DNA of 64,000 bases from contig NC_063438.1 of assembly GCF_020379485.1 (NCBI RefSeq), positions 2,790,001 to 2,854,000 on the forward strand, written 5' to 3'. This DNA is from Brassica napus (lineage: Eukaryota > Streptophyta > Magnoliopsida > Brassicales > Brassicaceae). A model generated the notes under the pieces. That model worked only from the letters and a program-made list of their open reading frames with translations. It was not told the DNA's origin and made no database searches. This document shows positions 23,630 to 37,242 of the stretch, one piece after another (position 1 is the stretch's first letter; each line of letters begins with the position of its first letter). The translations under genes were made by a program, and so were the position numbers.

Positions 23630-24831
23630 TTACTCAATGTTGATGCGGACAACTTTCTTATCTCCACGTGCAGAACGGCTTGAACCGGTTTGGTCCAGAG
23701 ATGGAAGAAGCCATCCTCCAAAACTATGATCAGAGCCTGAAAAATTGAAACCGAAGATTCTGAATCTGAGACCAAAGATAGTTTTTGAAATAAAAAGTTT
23801 TACTAACCAGTGGATTCATGATTAGCAAGAGATGAGTTGCCTTTCCACGCTTCTTCAAAGCCACTTAGTTCCTCTAATGAAAAAACAAACATAGAAGAAG
23901 TCTTTTAAGATTCTTCATGGCTTTTCAAGATGAGCAGATAGTGCAGACTAAACTAACCTTCACCAAGGTTGTGAAGAGTCTGTGTAGACTCTACACCACC
24001 ACTCGAGTTAAGCTTCCTGGTAACCGAGTGTCCCTGAATAACACCAAACCAAATAGAGTCAAAAGACTCATACAGATGAAGAAGCAAAAAACATCATCAT
24101 CACCTTTACCTTATCATTGATTCCTCTGGAGATCCTATGAGTAGCTTCACCCGTAGTCTTATCCGCCTCTCTGCTTTCCTCAACCACCACCTAGAAACAG
24201 AATCCAGTTAGTTAGTACTCAGAGAGCTTCCACAAATGGAAAGGATGGAAATAGAGAGACATACTCCATCACTGCCTGCTCTTCTGGTTCTACTAGATGT
24301 ATAGTAAGCACCATCTATGCCTCCATATGTAACCTTAGAGGTGTGATGCCTAAAAGTTTTCGCTCTAGATTGAGCACTCTCCCTTACATTGAAGTTACTC
24401 CTTTGATTTACATTCTGAATCCTCCTCTCAGCTACAACAATCGCCAAGCAAAAAATCAGACAAATACATAAAGCTGTTATTGGATAGAATCAGTAATCTA
24501 AACTTTAAGTACCATCAGAATCATCTTCAGGGTGCTCAACAGATGGCTGATTCTCTGAACTAGTATGTCCTTCTTCACATCCAATGTCTTTCCCTTCATC
24601 TTCATCTTCTTCTACTTCTTCATCAGATGGTAACTCCTCAATTGTTAACCCTCTCCCACCATTGTTGTTGTTATTACTAAAGGAAGCAGCACCTGAACTA
24701 AAGGTGTTTGGTTCGAGCAAATCCTCAAACGGCCTAGTGAAGAAGGGATCATCAAAAGGATCTCTTCCTCCAAACAAGCTACCTCTAAACCCTCCAAAAT
24801 TTCCGAATCTGCCACCAAATGGATCTCCCAT
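23630..24831 (-). CDS. Myeloid leukemia factor (MLF)-like protein
   Basis: Six exons join in frame: 24831-24513, 24431-24265, 24190-24110, 24033-23958, 23873-23808 and 23736-23630, giving 271 residues. The chosen start gives MGDPFGGRFGNFGGFRG; an earlier in-frame ATG at 24966 exists, but its sequence looks like leader. Order: Gly/Phe-rich N-terminus (DPFDDPFFTRPFEDL), an acidic stretch near residues 75-105, then the conserved region SKVTYGGIDGAYYTSS to THRISRGINDKGHSVTRKLN and LSGFEEAWKGN, which resembles the MLF1-interacting region. Animal relatives are nucleocytoplasmic adaptors; the plant role is not established. The position suits At2g45380, an identification I hold loosely. An upstream leader exon may reach 25150. 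Confidence 0.82.
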
Positions 24832-25494
24832 CTTCACAACTCTGAAAATCCTTTTTTTCATAAATTTAGTAACAAAGTTAGCCACATGACATGGCATTAA
24901 GAGAAGTTCATTAACAAAGATCTCTAAGGACAACCTACTTTTCTTTTCCCTGTTAGACTCAGTCACTCAGACAACAGACGTTGGAAGAGATGTTTGAAGA
25001 ACAAGACCTAAGAGATTGAGAGTACCTGTAAGAGAATCCAAGAAGAGACCAGAAACTCCACAGAGAAGTCCCTGATTAAAAAGACAACATGAAGCAACTC
25101 TGTTTATTATATATAGGGCCACAATTCTAAAAAGGAAATACCAGTTTGACACGTGTCATTTTCACCACAAAGCTAGAAGCTTCTTCATCATTCTTCATCA
25201 TTTTTAATTTGATTTTTTTAACCACAAAGGGATTGGCAGCCTCAACAAAAGGGATTTTGACTATTAAGAAAAATCAGTAAAGATTGTTATGAAAAGTGAG
25301 ACTTGGCTCTACACTTATAACTAGAGATCATATGCTATCTAACTCATAAAAGAAGAAGAGCATCATCTGTTCGTGTGACTTTGGCCTTTAAGTCTCAGAG
25401 TTCTTCAATGGCGTGCGAATAAACGGTAGAAGCAACTCTTTACATACATCTTCTTTTCCAAAGTCATCCCTAAGGTATTGTTACAGTCTTTTCC

Positions 25495-27076
25495 TCAGAA
25501 ATCTTGAGAATCAAAGTCAGGTTTTGACGGGTACTCGAGTCCCTGAAGCTCTGGCATTCGTCTTAAATCTTCTTCAGAGTATGCAGGAATCAACCAATAC
25601 TTCTTATCCATACCAAACACCTGAAAAACATAAAACTCCCAAATAAGAAAGTAACTTTGATAAAGTCTATAAAACAAGTTCATCAAAAAATGTAACACTC
25701 ACTTGTTCAAAGTTCTTCTTTCTACCGAGGTCATATGGCCATTTCGGACTTGTTTTCTTCTCATAAGCCTGTTCTCAAAAGTCAATACACGAAATAAAGC
25801 TTTTTAACCATGTGATGCACCAAGCTAGAGGATTGAAAAGTAAAGAACATACCTCTATAGTTGTAGTATTGGCAGCTACAAGCGAGATGTGCATGATTAA
25901 GAAACCCATAACGCTTAAAGCAAATGCCAGGTTCAAAACTGTGGTAATGAAGATGAAACATCATGAGATGGATGTAATAAATGCAGAGCCAAATAAACAT
26001 TGGCTTCTAGCCAGTAGCCCCCAAATTTTAGACATAGCTCCCCAAATTTGTAATAAGAAAAAATTATTAAAATCTTTACTAAATCGTCTACAGCCCTCAA
26101 CATCTCAGGTCCAGCCATGGATAAGTGTAGCAGAGAAAATCGACCAAACATAATTAAAATTTGTGGTTAGGAACGTTACCAAATGCCAGAAAAGTAGTAG
26201 CAAGGGTGCTTGGGGTTCCAGGTATCTCTTCCTCGCTAAAGAAGGCTATGAAGTGTGGCATGAGAAGTAAAGTCACAAGCGTTGTTTCCAAAAAGGTGTA
26301 GAACTGCATTTGGAACACAACAAAGAGGAAGAGGTTCAATCACAGATGCATCCTAAGCTCAAAATCTAGATCTAGGGCTAAGACTTACCAAGAAGAGAAG
26401 AAAGTACTTGTAGTTAAGCGCTCCAACGCAGTTAACAACCCAAACACAATGGTGGTCCATCTTCAACACACACCTACCACCTGAGTTTAAACACACAATC
26501 ACCTGAGTTGAAGTAAAGGAGCATAAAACAGAAAGTGTAACCGAGAGAGAGCTTACAAACAGAGCAATGATGGCAGCGAGGAGGCTTATGCTGATTACAT
26601 TTCCTACAGAACCGAGTTCGCTGGTTCGAAGCCTCAGGCTGCAACCCGCCAAACTCCAAACCATTCAACGGATCACACTCTCCCTCCTGCTCCTCTTCGT
26701 CCGAAGCTGGCCTCCAATTAGGAGGCACAACACCAGGATCAGTAAACACAACAGAGAAGTAACTCCACAAAAGCATCCCCAACTTCACAACACACACACA
26801 CATCTTTATTATCAGTTTCTTCAGCAAAAGTACGAAGCTTTCGAGAAAACGGTGAAAAGGGTTTACCAGGAAATGAAAAAGGAGTATAACAACGAGAGCT
26901 GCGAGAGATTCGAGCCCTCCAACGGATAACGCGGGGCCGTAACTGGTCCAAACGACGGCGTAATAGGACACGCCAACGATGCCTAAGACCATGAGGATCA
27001 TGATCGATCCGAGTCCGCGTAGAGCTGTGCAGAATTTGAAGACGTTCCACGCCATTGTTGTCCCGGATCTATGCAT
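25495..27076 (-). CDS. PAT14: DHHC protein S-acyltransferase, PAT14-like
   Basis: Seven exons join in frame: 27076-26867, 26782-26557, 26480-26389, 26303-26180, 25938-25853, 25768-25703 and 25620-25495, giving 309 residues. It transfers palmitate to protein cysteines at endomembranes. Two membrane spans (about residues 20-90) precede the cysteine-rich domain [19 protein letters not shown], with DHHC at residues 154-157. Two more spans follow, then the TTxE motif (NTTTIE) and a C-terminal [18 protein letters not shown]. The start [10 protein letters not shown] was chosen by family similarity over an ATG nine bases upstream. All catalytic elements are present. In A. thaliana the remembered match At3g60800 lies in the duplicate block, not the one matching the neighbouring genes here. 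Confidence 0.94.
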
Positions 27077-27351
27077 AGTCAACAACCAATCTCGATCGAT
27101 GGGGAGAGAAAAAAAAATCTAATCTTTTTCGATTTTTTTTTGGATTGGTTTTGAAACAGAGCAGAGAAAAAAGGAAGGGACTTTTCTTGAGAAATTGAAT
27201 CCGAAGAGGAAACGAATGTTGGGTTTAGTGAGAAATTGAAGATGCAGAACTCATCGAGGAAGACGAAGCCACCAACCTGAGCTAACCATATAGCATCAAC
27301 GATTAGTTACATATAATTACTAAACTATGTTAACGGTTTGGTAAACATCAA

Positions 27352-27424
27352 GCCCGTCTAGCTCAGTTGGTAGAGCGCAAGGCTCTTAACCTTGTGGTCG
27401 TGGGTTCGAGCCCCACGGTGGGCG
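27352..27424 (+). tRNA. tRNA-Lys (anticodon CUU)
   Basis: A 73-base cloverleaf: acceptor stem GCCCGTC pairs with the 3' strand allowing one G-T pair; A box TAGCTCAGTTGG; anticodon loop CTCTTAA with CTT at 27385-27387; B box GGTTCGAGCC; discriminator base G. A T tract (27428-27434) follows as the pol III terminator. No intron. Confidence 0.97.
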
Positions 27425-27870
27425 ATTGTTTTTTTACTTTTTCATCTTTTGGTTAATTATTCAAAATTAGGATATAGAAAGTAGAAACATTTTTTAATGT
27501 TTCATCAAGAACATCGTACAAAATGGAAATGGCCAATAAAAGAAATTGATATTTTCAATTCATATACAATTTTTTAACCCAAAGTCCCCCCATAAAGAGT
27601 TTAAAGAAAGCCTTTTGCTTTGCAGCTCTTTATAGCTCCAGTGAATATTTTTCACTTTTTTATCTTTTGGTTAATTAATCAAAATTAGAATATATAAAGT
27701 AGAAACATTTTTTTTAATGTTTCATCAACAATTAAGAACATCTTACAAAACGGAAATGGCCAATAAAAGAAATTGATATTTTCAATTCATATACAATTTT
27801 TCAACCCAAAGTCCCCCCATAAAGAGTTTAAAGAAAGCCTCTTGTTTGGCAGCTCTTTATAGCTCCAGTG
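27425..27870. repeat. Tandem duplication of the BEN1 3' end
   Basis: About 220 bp (TTTTTTTACTTTTTCATCTT to CAGTGAATATTT) occurs at about 27428-27650 and 27650-27873. The right-hand copy contains the true end of BEN1 (last codons and stop at 27830-27828). The left copy holds the same 3' exon tail in mutated form, where the residues corresponding to [12 protein letters not shown] are shifted out of frame. Small indels separate the copies. Confidence 0.85.
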
Positions 27871-29927
27871 AATATTTCGTCGGCTCCATACTTAAACTCG
27901 AACCCTGCACTCCTCAGCTTCTTCGACGACAGGCTCATCCTTTTCTCTACTCTATAACTCTTCAAACTTTACGTATCCATAAACAGAATATAATTAATAA
28001 ATTCTCAAAAAAAGGCTTAAAACAAGAAGACGTAGAAAAAATAATATACTTACTCAACTGAAGGTAGCTGAAACTGAGGAAATTTCGTGGACAACAACTC
28101 AAAGACCTCATCGATCTTCATCTCCACCGACGAACATATGTATCTACCTTTTGCTACTGGTCTTTCTAGTAGAAATATCATTGCTCTTGCAACGTCATCA
28201 ATATGCACCATGTTGTAAGTATCGAACAAATACTTCTCCTTGTAACTCCCTTCAATAATTAATTAATTTTACTAATTACTATAGTGAACAATGATTATTA
28301 CTCAAAAGATAATACATATGCTTAAACGTAGTTAACCACAAATAAATACTTCATCCAATTAAATTAATTAGGATTTTTTTCCATATATATAATGTAAAGT
28401 ATCTTTGTGGTTAAGAAAAGTTGCATGTTAATCGATTCATAACCAAAGATTGGCCACCCATGACAGAAATTACTATGTGAATATTTGAACCTTGATATGA
28501 TGAAATCTTAACCATTTGATGACTATAATTTGGTTGAAATTTTAACTAAGACACAAATATAAATATAAGGACTAATATAACAATTTTTAAACTGTACCTA
28601 GATATATATAACATGTATGTAACCAAAGTTTGTAATATTTATCGAACATTTTCTTTAAAAAATACAAAATATCTAGCGACCCTATTAGTTTTTTTTGGTT
28701 AGCTTCAAACTAGTTATGGAGAGATATGGAGAGAGAACAAATTTATAAAGATATAATAAAAAAGTAGATATAAGAGTTTACGTACCAAAGATCATGGCGA
28801 GAGAGATGAAGACGGAAGAAGGCAACGACGGACATATGAAGGGTCCGACGACTAGAGGAAGTACCACCGTCACAACCTCCAATCCATTATTCCCTCCAAA
28901 CTCAAGCGCCGCCGTCTCGGCCGCCATTTTTGACACAACGTAAGAGCTACTAACTCTCTTCTCCTCCTGATTCCTAAACACCTCCACGTTGCTCCAAACG
29001 CTCTCATCCACCTCTCCTCCGTTTCCTCCAGCACCGCTTCCGACGCCGTAAAAAACGGTGACGGCGCTTGAGGTGTAGAAAAATCGTTTCACGGTTTTAG
29101 AATCTACACTCGACTTTAGTATTCCCATGAGACCTTGCACGGTGCGTTTCGTAACGATCTCCTCGGTCTCGTTGCTGTTCGGGTCCATGGGATGTGCCAC
29201 GTGGAACACGGCTTTGCATCCTTCGATGGCAGGTTTAAAGCTCTCCGGTTCGTTGAGATCGGCGGTGAATATTTTAAGCCTCTCCGATGCAAATGGGAGT
29301 TCGGTTAGGTAGCTTATATCTTTCTTATTCCCTTCTGTAATAAGCGTAGGCACAAAATTATTAAATTATCACATTAATATCATTTGGTTATTAATAATTG
29401 AGGATATAATATATGGTTGACTTTATATATAGAAGATGCATGGAACATGAGATAGCTATGTGGAGCTTCAAGATCTTACAATCTGACAGATAATTCCAGC
29501 CAAGTACAATAAATTTCTCATATCCATATAAAATATATTATAATTGTCGATCCAAAAATCAACTTTAAATGTGCTATATCTACTGACTACTGATCTACAG
29601 ATATAAACTATACTATGCTCTTTTGTGTACTTACGGATCAAATCAGCACTAAAATTAACAATTGTACTCGCATTTGATAAATTGTTAATTGATGTGTATA
29701 GTATAAGAAAAACTACTGAAGCTAATTAAAAAAAAAACTGATCGACACGAACCTGGGTTGGTTCGAACAGTGGCATGAACGGAGTAGCCACGTTGTAAGA
29801 GACGCATGATGAGCCAAGAAGCAACGAAACCAGTCCCTCCCGTTACACAAACCAACCCCGTACCGTCCAAGAAAGATGACGCCATCTCACCTCCTCCTTT
29901 GTTGTCATCTTCTTCTTCTCTTCCCAT
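27828..29927 (-). CDS. BEN1: BEN1-like NAD(P)H-dependent reductase (DFR family)
   Basis: Four exons join in frame: 29927-29753, 29334-28786, 28249-28054 and 27966-27828, giving 352 residues. The dinucleotide-binding motif TGGTGFVAS is at residues 29-37. The extended SDR catalytic pair is Tyr190 and Lys194 (YVVSK). The family reduces carbonyl groups of flavonoid-like or related substrates. A. thaliana BEN1 (At2g45400) lowers active brassinosteroid levels, and the very close residue agreement supports the same identity. The N-terminus ([13 protein letters not shown]) is acidic and shorter than the remembered A. thaliana form. A glycine-rich insert [12 protein letters not shown] is species-variable. 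Introns are AT-rich, the first about 420 bp and the second about 540 bp. Confidence 0.93.
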
Positions 29928-29989
29928 GTTCTCTATCTCTATCTCTCTCTCTCTTGTGGTGTGTGGGAACCTCTCAAGGGTTCTTAAAT

Positions 29990-32900
29990 AACGGAACCTA
30001 CGTCATTTACTCTCTCACACCTATCCGCGTGACATGTTCCCCGTTTTGCCCTCTTCTCTCTTTATTACAAATGTGTTTTAATGTATTTTATATATCCGTT
30101 ACATCAATGCTACATTTTACAGATCATATATACTATTCTATTTAACAATTCACATTCTATGTCCGTTTATTACAGACATTGTTATTGGATTCCGTTATTT
30201 TTCATTCTCTCATCCTCTATGTACAAATGATCTTATTTTTTTACTACTATATATATACCATAGTTTTTGGCATCTAGTGGTGGAATGTATGAACTGTTAT
30301 ATAATATGCATGTTCTATGCATAGGTTAAGGGATATTATTTAGATTGTGATTATATATAATCAAAAAGAAAGGGAAAAAAACGCGTGAATGAGATGGAAT
30401 GGAAAAGAAAGTGTAGGCGTGGCACATGATACTGCAACTATCTTATTTGTGTGTCTCCACAAGCTACCGTCTTTCTCGGACCGTTGCTTTGTTGGTGTTG
30501 CGAACTATCTTCCTTTTTCTATTTATAATTTTACTTTTTGGATCAGTCATTCTAAATTTGTAATTATATTACTAGTTATGGAGATTACTCGGCTTCACTT
30601 CATCCCATATAATATTATTGTTCAATCAAATTACTAGTTAAGGACATTCATCCTATATATATTGATTTTGCATAACTAATTAACTAAGAGTTCAACTTCC
30701 AACTACAACAAAAAGACAAAAAGTAACAAATGAAAAAAGAAAAACAACAAAACCTCTAATCAATCAAGCGATTTGATAGTTTTCGTTTTTTTCTCCCGTG
30801 TTTATGAATAAAAAGAATAGAAGCATAGGAGAAGACTTTGAGTTTTGTTGTACCCGTAAAAGACTTATCCCAAACAGTATATGGACTTTTATATTTGGCC
30901 TATTAATTAACCGGAAACAGTAATTGAATGATCTAGTCTTACAGAATCTGGATCCAGACGGTATTATATGCAGTGGTATTATATATATGATTCTGCGAAA
31001 ATATTATCAAAGCTTACTAATTCCCGTCCCTATGTATTTCACCGTCTAAACATAATTTTTTTGTTGCCTAAAAACCATTACACTTCAAAATTTTGATAAT
31101 TGTTTTTCTTTTATATAAAATTTGGTGTTTAAAAGTGATGTTTTCTTCCTTTAACCCAAGACCAACCCTGAACTAAGATATCAGCATGAGAAAGATGTTC
31201 CAGTTTTGGATGGAAAATTTCACATTTTCTTCTCCTTTTCTTTGCTAAAACTTACAAGCATGATTAATTTCTCTAGGTGTAACTTTATTCCTGTGGCCGT
31301 AGGTGATTCGGGATTTACAATTTAAATATACTCTTATAATTTTCTTATTCTATGGTGTAAAGGGGAACGATGATCCCTACGTTCTTAAGGATAGATCGTA
31401 GATGGCTATATACTAAAGGTAATTCAATTTAAATCGATTACAGCTATGGAGATGTAGAGATATAGTGATTGCGCGTGACCCATGACGAAAAACTAGTTTT
31501 TTTCTTTCACATCAGGCTTCTATGGTCCACTTTTTCTCCCTTAAATGCAATTTATAACAAAACAATACTAGAGGAATGTGTCTACGACTATTGATTAATG
31601 GCTTTCATTACACACAAAATTATAAATATTGTTTGTTTTGATCTCATTACATTGATTAACTTGTTATTGATACATTGTTGTTTTCAGTTATAGTTCTGAA
31701 TATCTAAATTGATATTTATTGTGAAAGAAGAACCAACATCATATGCCTATTGGAAAATGATGAAGTGTAAAAAAAATAAAACTCACAGATTTAGTTTGGA
31801 AAAGATAGTCACGGAAATAATTTTTATTCTATAATGGTTAAACAAAATGAAATTTTTAGTTTTACATTATTCATAACATGAATTTGAACTGTATATATGT
31901 TTTTATTCATATATAGGATATGCATTGCCATTGTCTATCAACCGAATTTTCGTAGACCGTAAACCCACACTTTTGAATATGCGGATTAGAAATGCGTGAT
32001 ATAATTAAGGCTTGCTTTAATCACACTGCAGATAGACTATTCGTATCTTGTTACCTCCTTTAGTTACACTGCACATAAACTAATCATATGAAGAGAAACT
32101 AATGAAGCTAATAAAAATTAAAGAAACCGATTGGTTGCTAAAATTATTAATTTGTCTTGCGTAGAGAAAGCTTATATAGTGTATTGCATAACGAAGCCGC
32201 ATGTAAAATCAGAAAGAAAAAGAAAAAAAAAGATGAAACGAGTATCACGTTTTGAAACTGTGAGCTTCTGAAAGCAAAACTATCAAGGAAAGAGTATCAA
32301 CCATAACTCATATGATTCACTCAATCACTATAATCGCTCCATCATATATTCTTCTTAATGATTATATGATCACATTTATTGTTTGATTCATATAGCTCTA
32401 ATATATAAAGTTATGTAACTCTCTTTATATTAAGAACACAATTCATACATTTCTCATAAGTTATTAAAAACCTCTGTAAGGCCATATGCTAGGAGATCAG
32501 TATGTAAAAGTCGTGCATTTTCTTGATATCAGACGTATTCCATATAAAATCCTCAGATAGTACAGTTGAAAATTTAAATAAAAAAGGAGCAATGTATGAC
32601 TCTTTCATACTTTTTAAAGTCCAGTTCAATTCAAATTTGAAATCGTCAATTATTTTTAAATAACAAGGCCCATTGTAGCTCTCGAAGTCCGTCTAAATTT
32701 TAGGTGAAATGTAATTGCAAACTCATTTAAACTTTTGAGTTTAAGCCCAACTACCTTTTTAAGTTTGCAATTACAACTTTTGGTGTGAAAATATTATCTT
32801 TCCTCAAATTTTGGTTGACAAACTCAATTTGCTTTCTTTTTCCCATTTAACATTAGATTACGCATGAAGCCTTGAACAAGTACAGGTCACCCGAAACTGG

Positions 32901-33480
32901 AAGATCCAAGGTAATCAAGCAAAGGCTTCAGACATGAGCATTATACAGAGGCAATACTCCATCAAAACAAAACAGATCCCTAAAGCTTAAAAATAAACAA
33001 TCTCGAGACCACATATGATTGTCATCGATCTTCATTAGCAACAACACTAGCTCACCTTGCTCTCTATCGAATCTAATTTTTAGTATCAGTTACTATATCT
33101 TCAAAATAGAAGGAATCTTCTAAAATCATCATTGGTATACTTCTTCAAAATCCAATAAATTTATCATCACTAAAGGAATCTTGGTAAGATATTTTGTTTC
33201 TTCGTCTTATATTGGCTTTGTTTATTGTCTTATAGATAAAGAGTTCTGGTTGATTGGTAAGCCAAAGTCATAAAACTAGTTTTTGTAGAATCAAAATGAT
33301 AACACTATTGTTCATCGAAACACAAACAATTTCCAAGAACGCAACACATCACATTTAAGAAAGTCATGATCTCAAGTAGAGAGAGCCAGAGAGATAGTCA
33401 ACTATGAAGAATAAAAACTCGTCAACTTTTTTCATCAAGACACTCCTCCTCTACTGCTATATTACATAAGTTCTGGCTTG
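29990..33480. other. Intergenic DNA between BEN1 and LBD19
   Basis: AT-rich, with no gene found. A CT-rich BEN1 leader lies at about 29935-29965 on the plus strand. One foldback stands out at 32700-32795: 14-base arms TGTAATTGCAAACT and AGTTTGCAATTACA flank a loop of about 45 bases. Confidence 0.5.
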
Positions 33481-33489
33481 TGATTTGAC

Positions 33490-34147
33490 CTAACCGAAAG
33501 TGCAAGCCGGAAGTTTGACTTCCGTTAAATACTTAGAGACGAACTGCATCGCCAGTTCTTGAAATTCACCATCTTCATTTCCAGCTTGAGGTAATTGTTC
33601 TTCTTCCCACACAAAATCCAAGTTAGTTTGTTCCACAGGATATTCATTATTATGAGGTGGCTGTTGCATTTGTTGTGGAGGGATTATAGAAACACGCTGA
33701 AACGCTGAAAGACGAGCTTGAACATGAGCAATTTCAGCTTGTAGATTCATAACCTAAGCACACCCCAACAAACACAAAGTCTTGTAAGTTTCAACATATA
33801 TGTAACAGTCCACTAGCATTTAAGAAAATGTTTCAATAAAGGACCTGGTGTTGAAGAGAGAGGAGATGGCCAACAGAGCCATAAACAGGATCACGGAGCC
33901 TAGCCAAAGCCTCGTAACAGAGCGTGGACACCGCCTCATGCCGCTTGTTCAAAGGCAATCTCAGTAACATCTTAGAGGCATTGCTTGCTCCAAACACTTT
34001 GTGAACCGCTGCAAACGTAGCAGTCCCTTGCTCTGCATCGAAATAAGGAGCGAAAACGCATCCGCTCACACACTTCCTCCTCAAGAACTTGCACGCCCCG
34101 CACGGTCCTTCTCCTCCTCTTCCACCGCCGTTCAAGTTTCCGGTCAT
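33490..34147 (-). CDS. LBD19: LOB-domain transcription factor, LBD19-like
   Basis: Two exons, 34147-33845 and 33753-33490, give 188 residues. The LOB domain has the zinc-finger-like C-x2-C-x6-C-x3-C block ([15 protein letters not shown]), the GAS block ([10 protein letters not shown]) and a coiled-coil start in exon 2 ([14 protein letters not shown]). The intron splits the domain after SLQHQ, the position conserved among LBD genes. The donor GTCCTT is weak but kept in the same place. The acidic C-terminus ([19 protein letters not shown]) suits an activation region. A second ATG in frame at 34156 could be the start. LBD proteins bind GCGGCG-like sites; the group including LBD18 and LBD19 acts in root and vascular development. 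The gene is head to head with LBD18. Confidence 0.93.
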
Positions 34148-34728
34148 TATCTTCAAGTAGAAAGAGAGAAAGAGATGAGTTGTTTATTTACATGACAGGC
34201 CAAGTCGTTGAGCTACTCCAGTGATTTTATATACAGGAATGAAAAGTGTTTTGAGTTTTGACTGTCAATGTAAGTTTGTGAACCCTATTGAATGATCAGC
34301 CGCTTATTATTCATTTATTATATATTTTACTAGTTCTTAGGCTTTACGTGAATACTACTCATGTATTAATGTACATATAATTATTATATATCCTCGAACA
34401 TTTAATATCGGTTCCAAAATTCTATGTTATAAATGATCTTCTTGTAACATGTTCAAGATTTTTAGTGTGACTGAAAGTAAAATCAAACAAACGCTACCAA
34501 CTAGGCCATCCACTAATCTGTTAAATGAAATATATATGTTGTTTAAAAGATATATACGCAAAGATAAGATCGATATCAAAGTGCACATACCACGTGTGAT
34601 CAATTCGTATAGCTCAAATCAAATGTACATAACCCTAAAACCCTAACATTTTTTATTACATAATTTGTAGCCTAGTTGCCCCTATTCATGCACTTTCTTT
34701 TCATGCTTTCACATCTGTTGTCACACTT

Positions 34729-34753
34729 CTCTCTCTCTCTCTCTCTCTCTCTC
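34729..34753. repeat. (CT)n microsatellite
   Basis: About 12 uninterrupted CT units upstream of LBD19. Confidence 0.9.
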
Positions 34754-37035
34754 CCTTAATGTACATGTACGAAATTTGAGTGTATACATGTATATAGATA
34801 TCCCCACATGAACGCATTAGACATTGAAAATGTAGGACGGAGTCTTGAGATGTCTGATTCAAACCATAACCCTAGATGTAAGAACGTCTCAACACGAGGG
34901 TTGGTTTAGAGAAACCGGAGTGCGACAAACATTGGAGGCGATGCACAATTGACACTGAAAAACACACAAACACCAAAACATGCAAGTATTACTGATAAGT
35001 TAGATCTTTCGTAAGTGAGACAAGACAGCTATATAATTAAATTTCTCTTTTCCATTCTCCACTATCACAATCCCGGTCACAATCAAGGTCAAAGTGATAG
35101 TTTTCGTGAAGAGAGATTTGAGAACCCAATCTCTTGACCTTCTTCCTTTTGTTTCTGTTTCACCCGACATTATTAACTCACACTCGATCCAGTCATCTCT
35201 TTTCTAGTGTTTCTATTTATTCTTGGTATTAAATTTATTTTCAAACTAAGAACATATAAATTTATGAAGAAAAATCTTTAAGGTTACGAACTTTTAAAGG
35301 TAATAATTTCATACTAATATGTATTGAACTAACCAGTGCTCGCAACGCAACATATTTGCACAAACTCAATGACTGAATTCATGAGGAAATCAACTTTCAT
35401 TAACCACGGTTTTTTGGGTGAAAGTAATTAAACACTGAAAAGCACGTGGTTGCTTGAGGGAAAATTTTCTTCGAGAATTTGAAGCCAAAGAGACAAAACA
35501 GAAACTGCTTGTATGCTGTTTTCCAAGGTAAACAAAATAACCACGTCGTAAGACCTATACACGTCGCATGACCATATCCTCTATGATTTCATGTCACACG
35601 GACCTAAGCATTCATTCACTTACATCACCATCCATTCTCTAATAGTGAGCCTATAACAACCCTTTTTATTACGTCTATATACGGTCTACTATTTGTAATG
35701 CCTCATCCATCACAATAATATCAATATTCATAACTCAACGCACAACCACTTGATCATTGTTTAGTAGTTAACTAGTTATTGTTATCATTTTCAGAGATAA
35801 CTTTTGAATTTATAAGGGGTACTTTTTGTAACCATTAAGTTTAAAGTCTATACAAGAGATTAAAAATTCCAAATTTTGTTTTGTGATATGTTAATTTCCA
35901 AACGATCTCTCTGACACATATATATATATATCGTCTTTAACTAAAAATGATAGTCTTCAGTATCCAACCATACATATACTTTATTTTAATTAAGAGTAAC
36001 TAGGAAATAGGAGCGTTAATCAAAAAAAAAAAAAAATAGGAGCGTTGGAGAACCGAATTGCGCCGTTCGGTTTCTTGTCTGCTAATACGTGAATCTCTCT
36101 ACTCCGTTTTACAACAATTGTAATTAGCCTCCAGCTCCATAACTTTCAGATGTTTAAATTTAATACCCCAAAGAGCTTAACATATTCGAACTTGCATCGG
36201 TTCTTCTATTTTAAACAAAAACAAAACGGTATACTTAATTATTAGTATGTTTGATCAATTAGACAATTCGTTTAAAGCATCCCTTGAAATATATATTCAG
36301 GGGATGCATGTATACTGCCATATATCTGCATTGTGACTATGGCCTATACATTTCGACGATGTAGTTCGAAAAAAAATATCGAGGAATTTCAGATTTGACT
36401 GATAATTTGTCGATTTGAATATGCGACCAGAACTAGTGATCGAAACTGTCTTACGTTTGAAATGCAACCACTGTCTGATAATTATCCGACCAGGAGGCAA
36501 TTATTATATCAAACAAGTAATTTTTTCTTGCAAAATTTTGAAAAAAGTAATAGTGAATTGAATATTAATAATTGCCATCAAATAGTCTCTTTGTTATTTG
36601 TCATCAAATAGACTTAAATCGAAGTCATATATATGCGTGTGCGTGTGTTTTTGTGTTTGTGGTTATATAAACAAGGTACACGAATTTTGGGATTATGTTT
36701 ATATAATTTATAATAGAGTCGATTTAAGAATATACTCCATATAATATATATTCAAGGCCACATTTATACTTTTAAGGAATCAATTGTCAATTTGTGGAAC
36801 ACGGAGACAAACTCATCGACTATAAATCGCTGGGCATAACTTTGTAAACTAACAATTCATTCCGAATATATCAGGTTTTGTAATTTGTACTAGCTAGCTA
36901 GATTTTCAGTTCCTGGCTTATTCTATGTGTCCACATGTTTTTTGAGCAAAAATTGTCTTGTAACCCTTTTTAGTTGAGCTTAAATCTATAACTGAGAAAA
37001 AAAAATCTACGGCTGAAACTGAATTGTTGATTTTT

Positions 37036-37242
37036 GGAATGTAATGATGTGAAAAAACTTATTTCATTAATTCGAAAAAAAAAATTCACCACTTTACATG
37101 AATGGAACCAAATATTCATTCAACTAATTCTACAACAAAAACAAATAAAATATAAAAAAAATTATTCCATAACAAATTTGGTTATGAATTAATGAAATAA
37201 ATTCAATTTCATTTTTTTGTTGTATTTCATTCATACTATTCC
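37036..37242. mobile_element. Foldback MITE (GGAAT termini)
   Basis: The segment begins GGAATGTAATGATG and ends CATTCATACTATTCC, roughly inverted ends. Inside, TTATTTCATTAATTC (about 37059-37073) and GAATTAATGAAATAA are perfect 15-base inverted arms. It has no coding capacity. hAT-like MITEs with GGAAT-type ends are known in crucifers; the family assignment is an inference. Confidence 0.55.

Noticed and set aside
24584..24889. Ser-rich and Pro-rich plus-strand frame
   Set aside because: Antisense of the MLF-like first exon, with no independent evidence.
36297..36500. 67-codon minus-strand frame
   Set aside because: No family resemblance, no leader or splice context, AT-rich surroundings.
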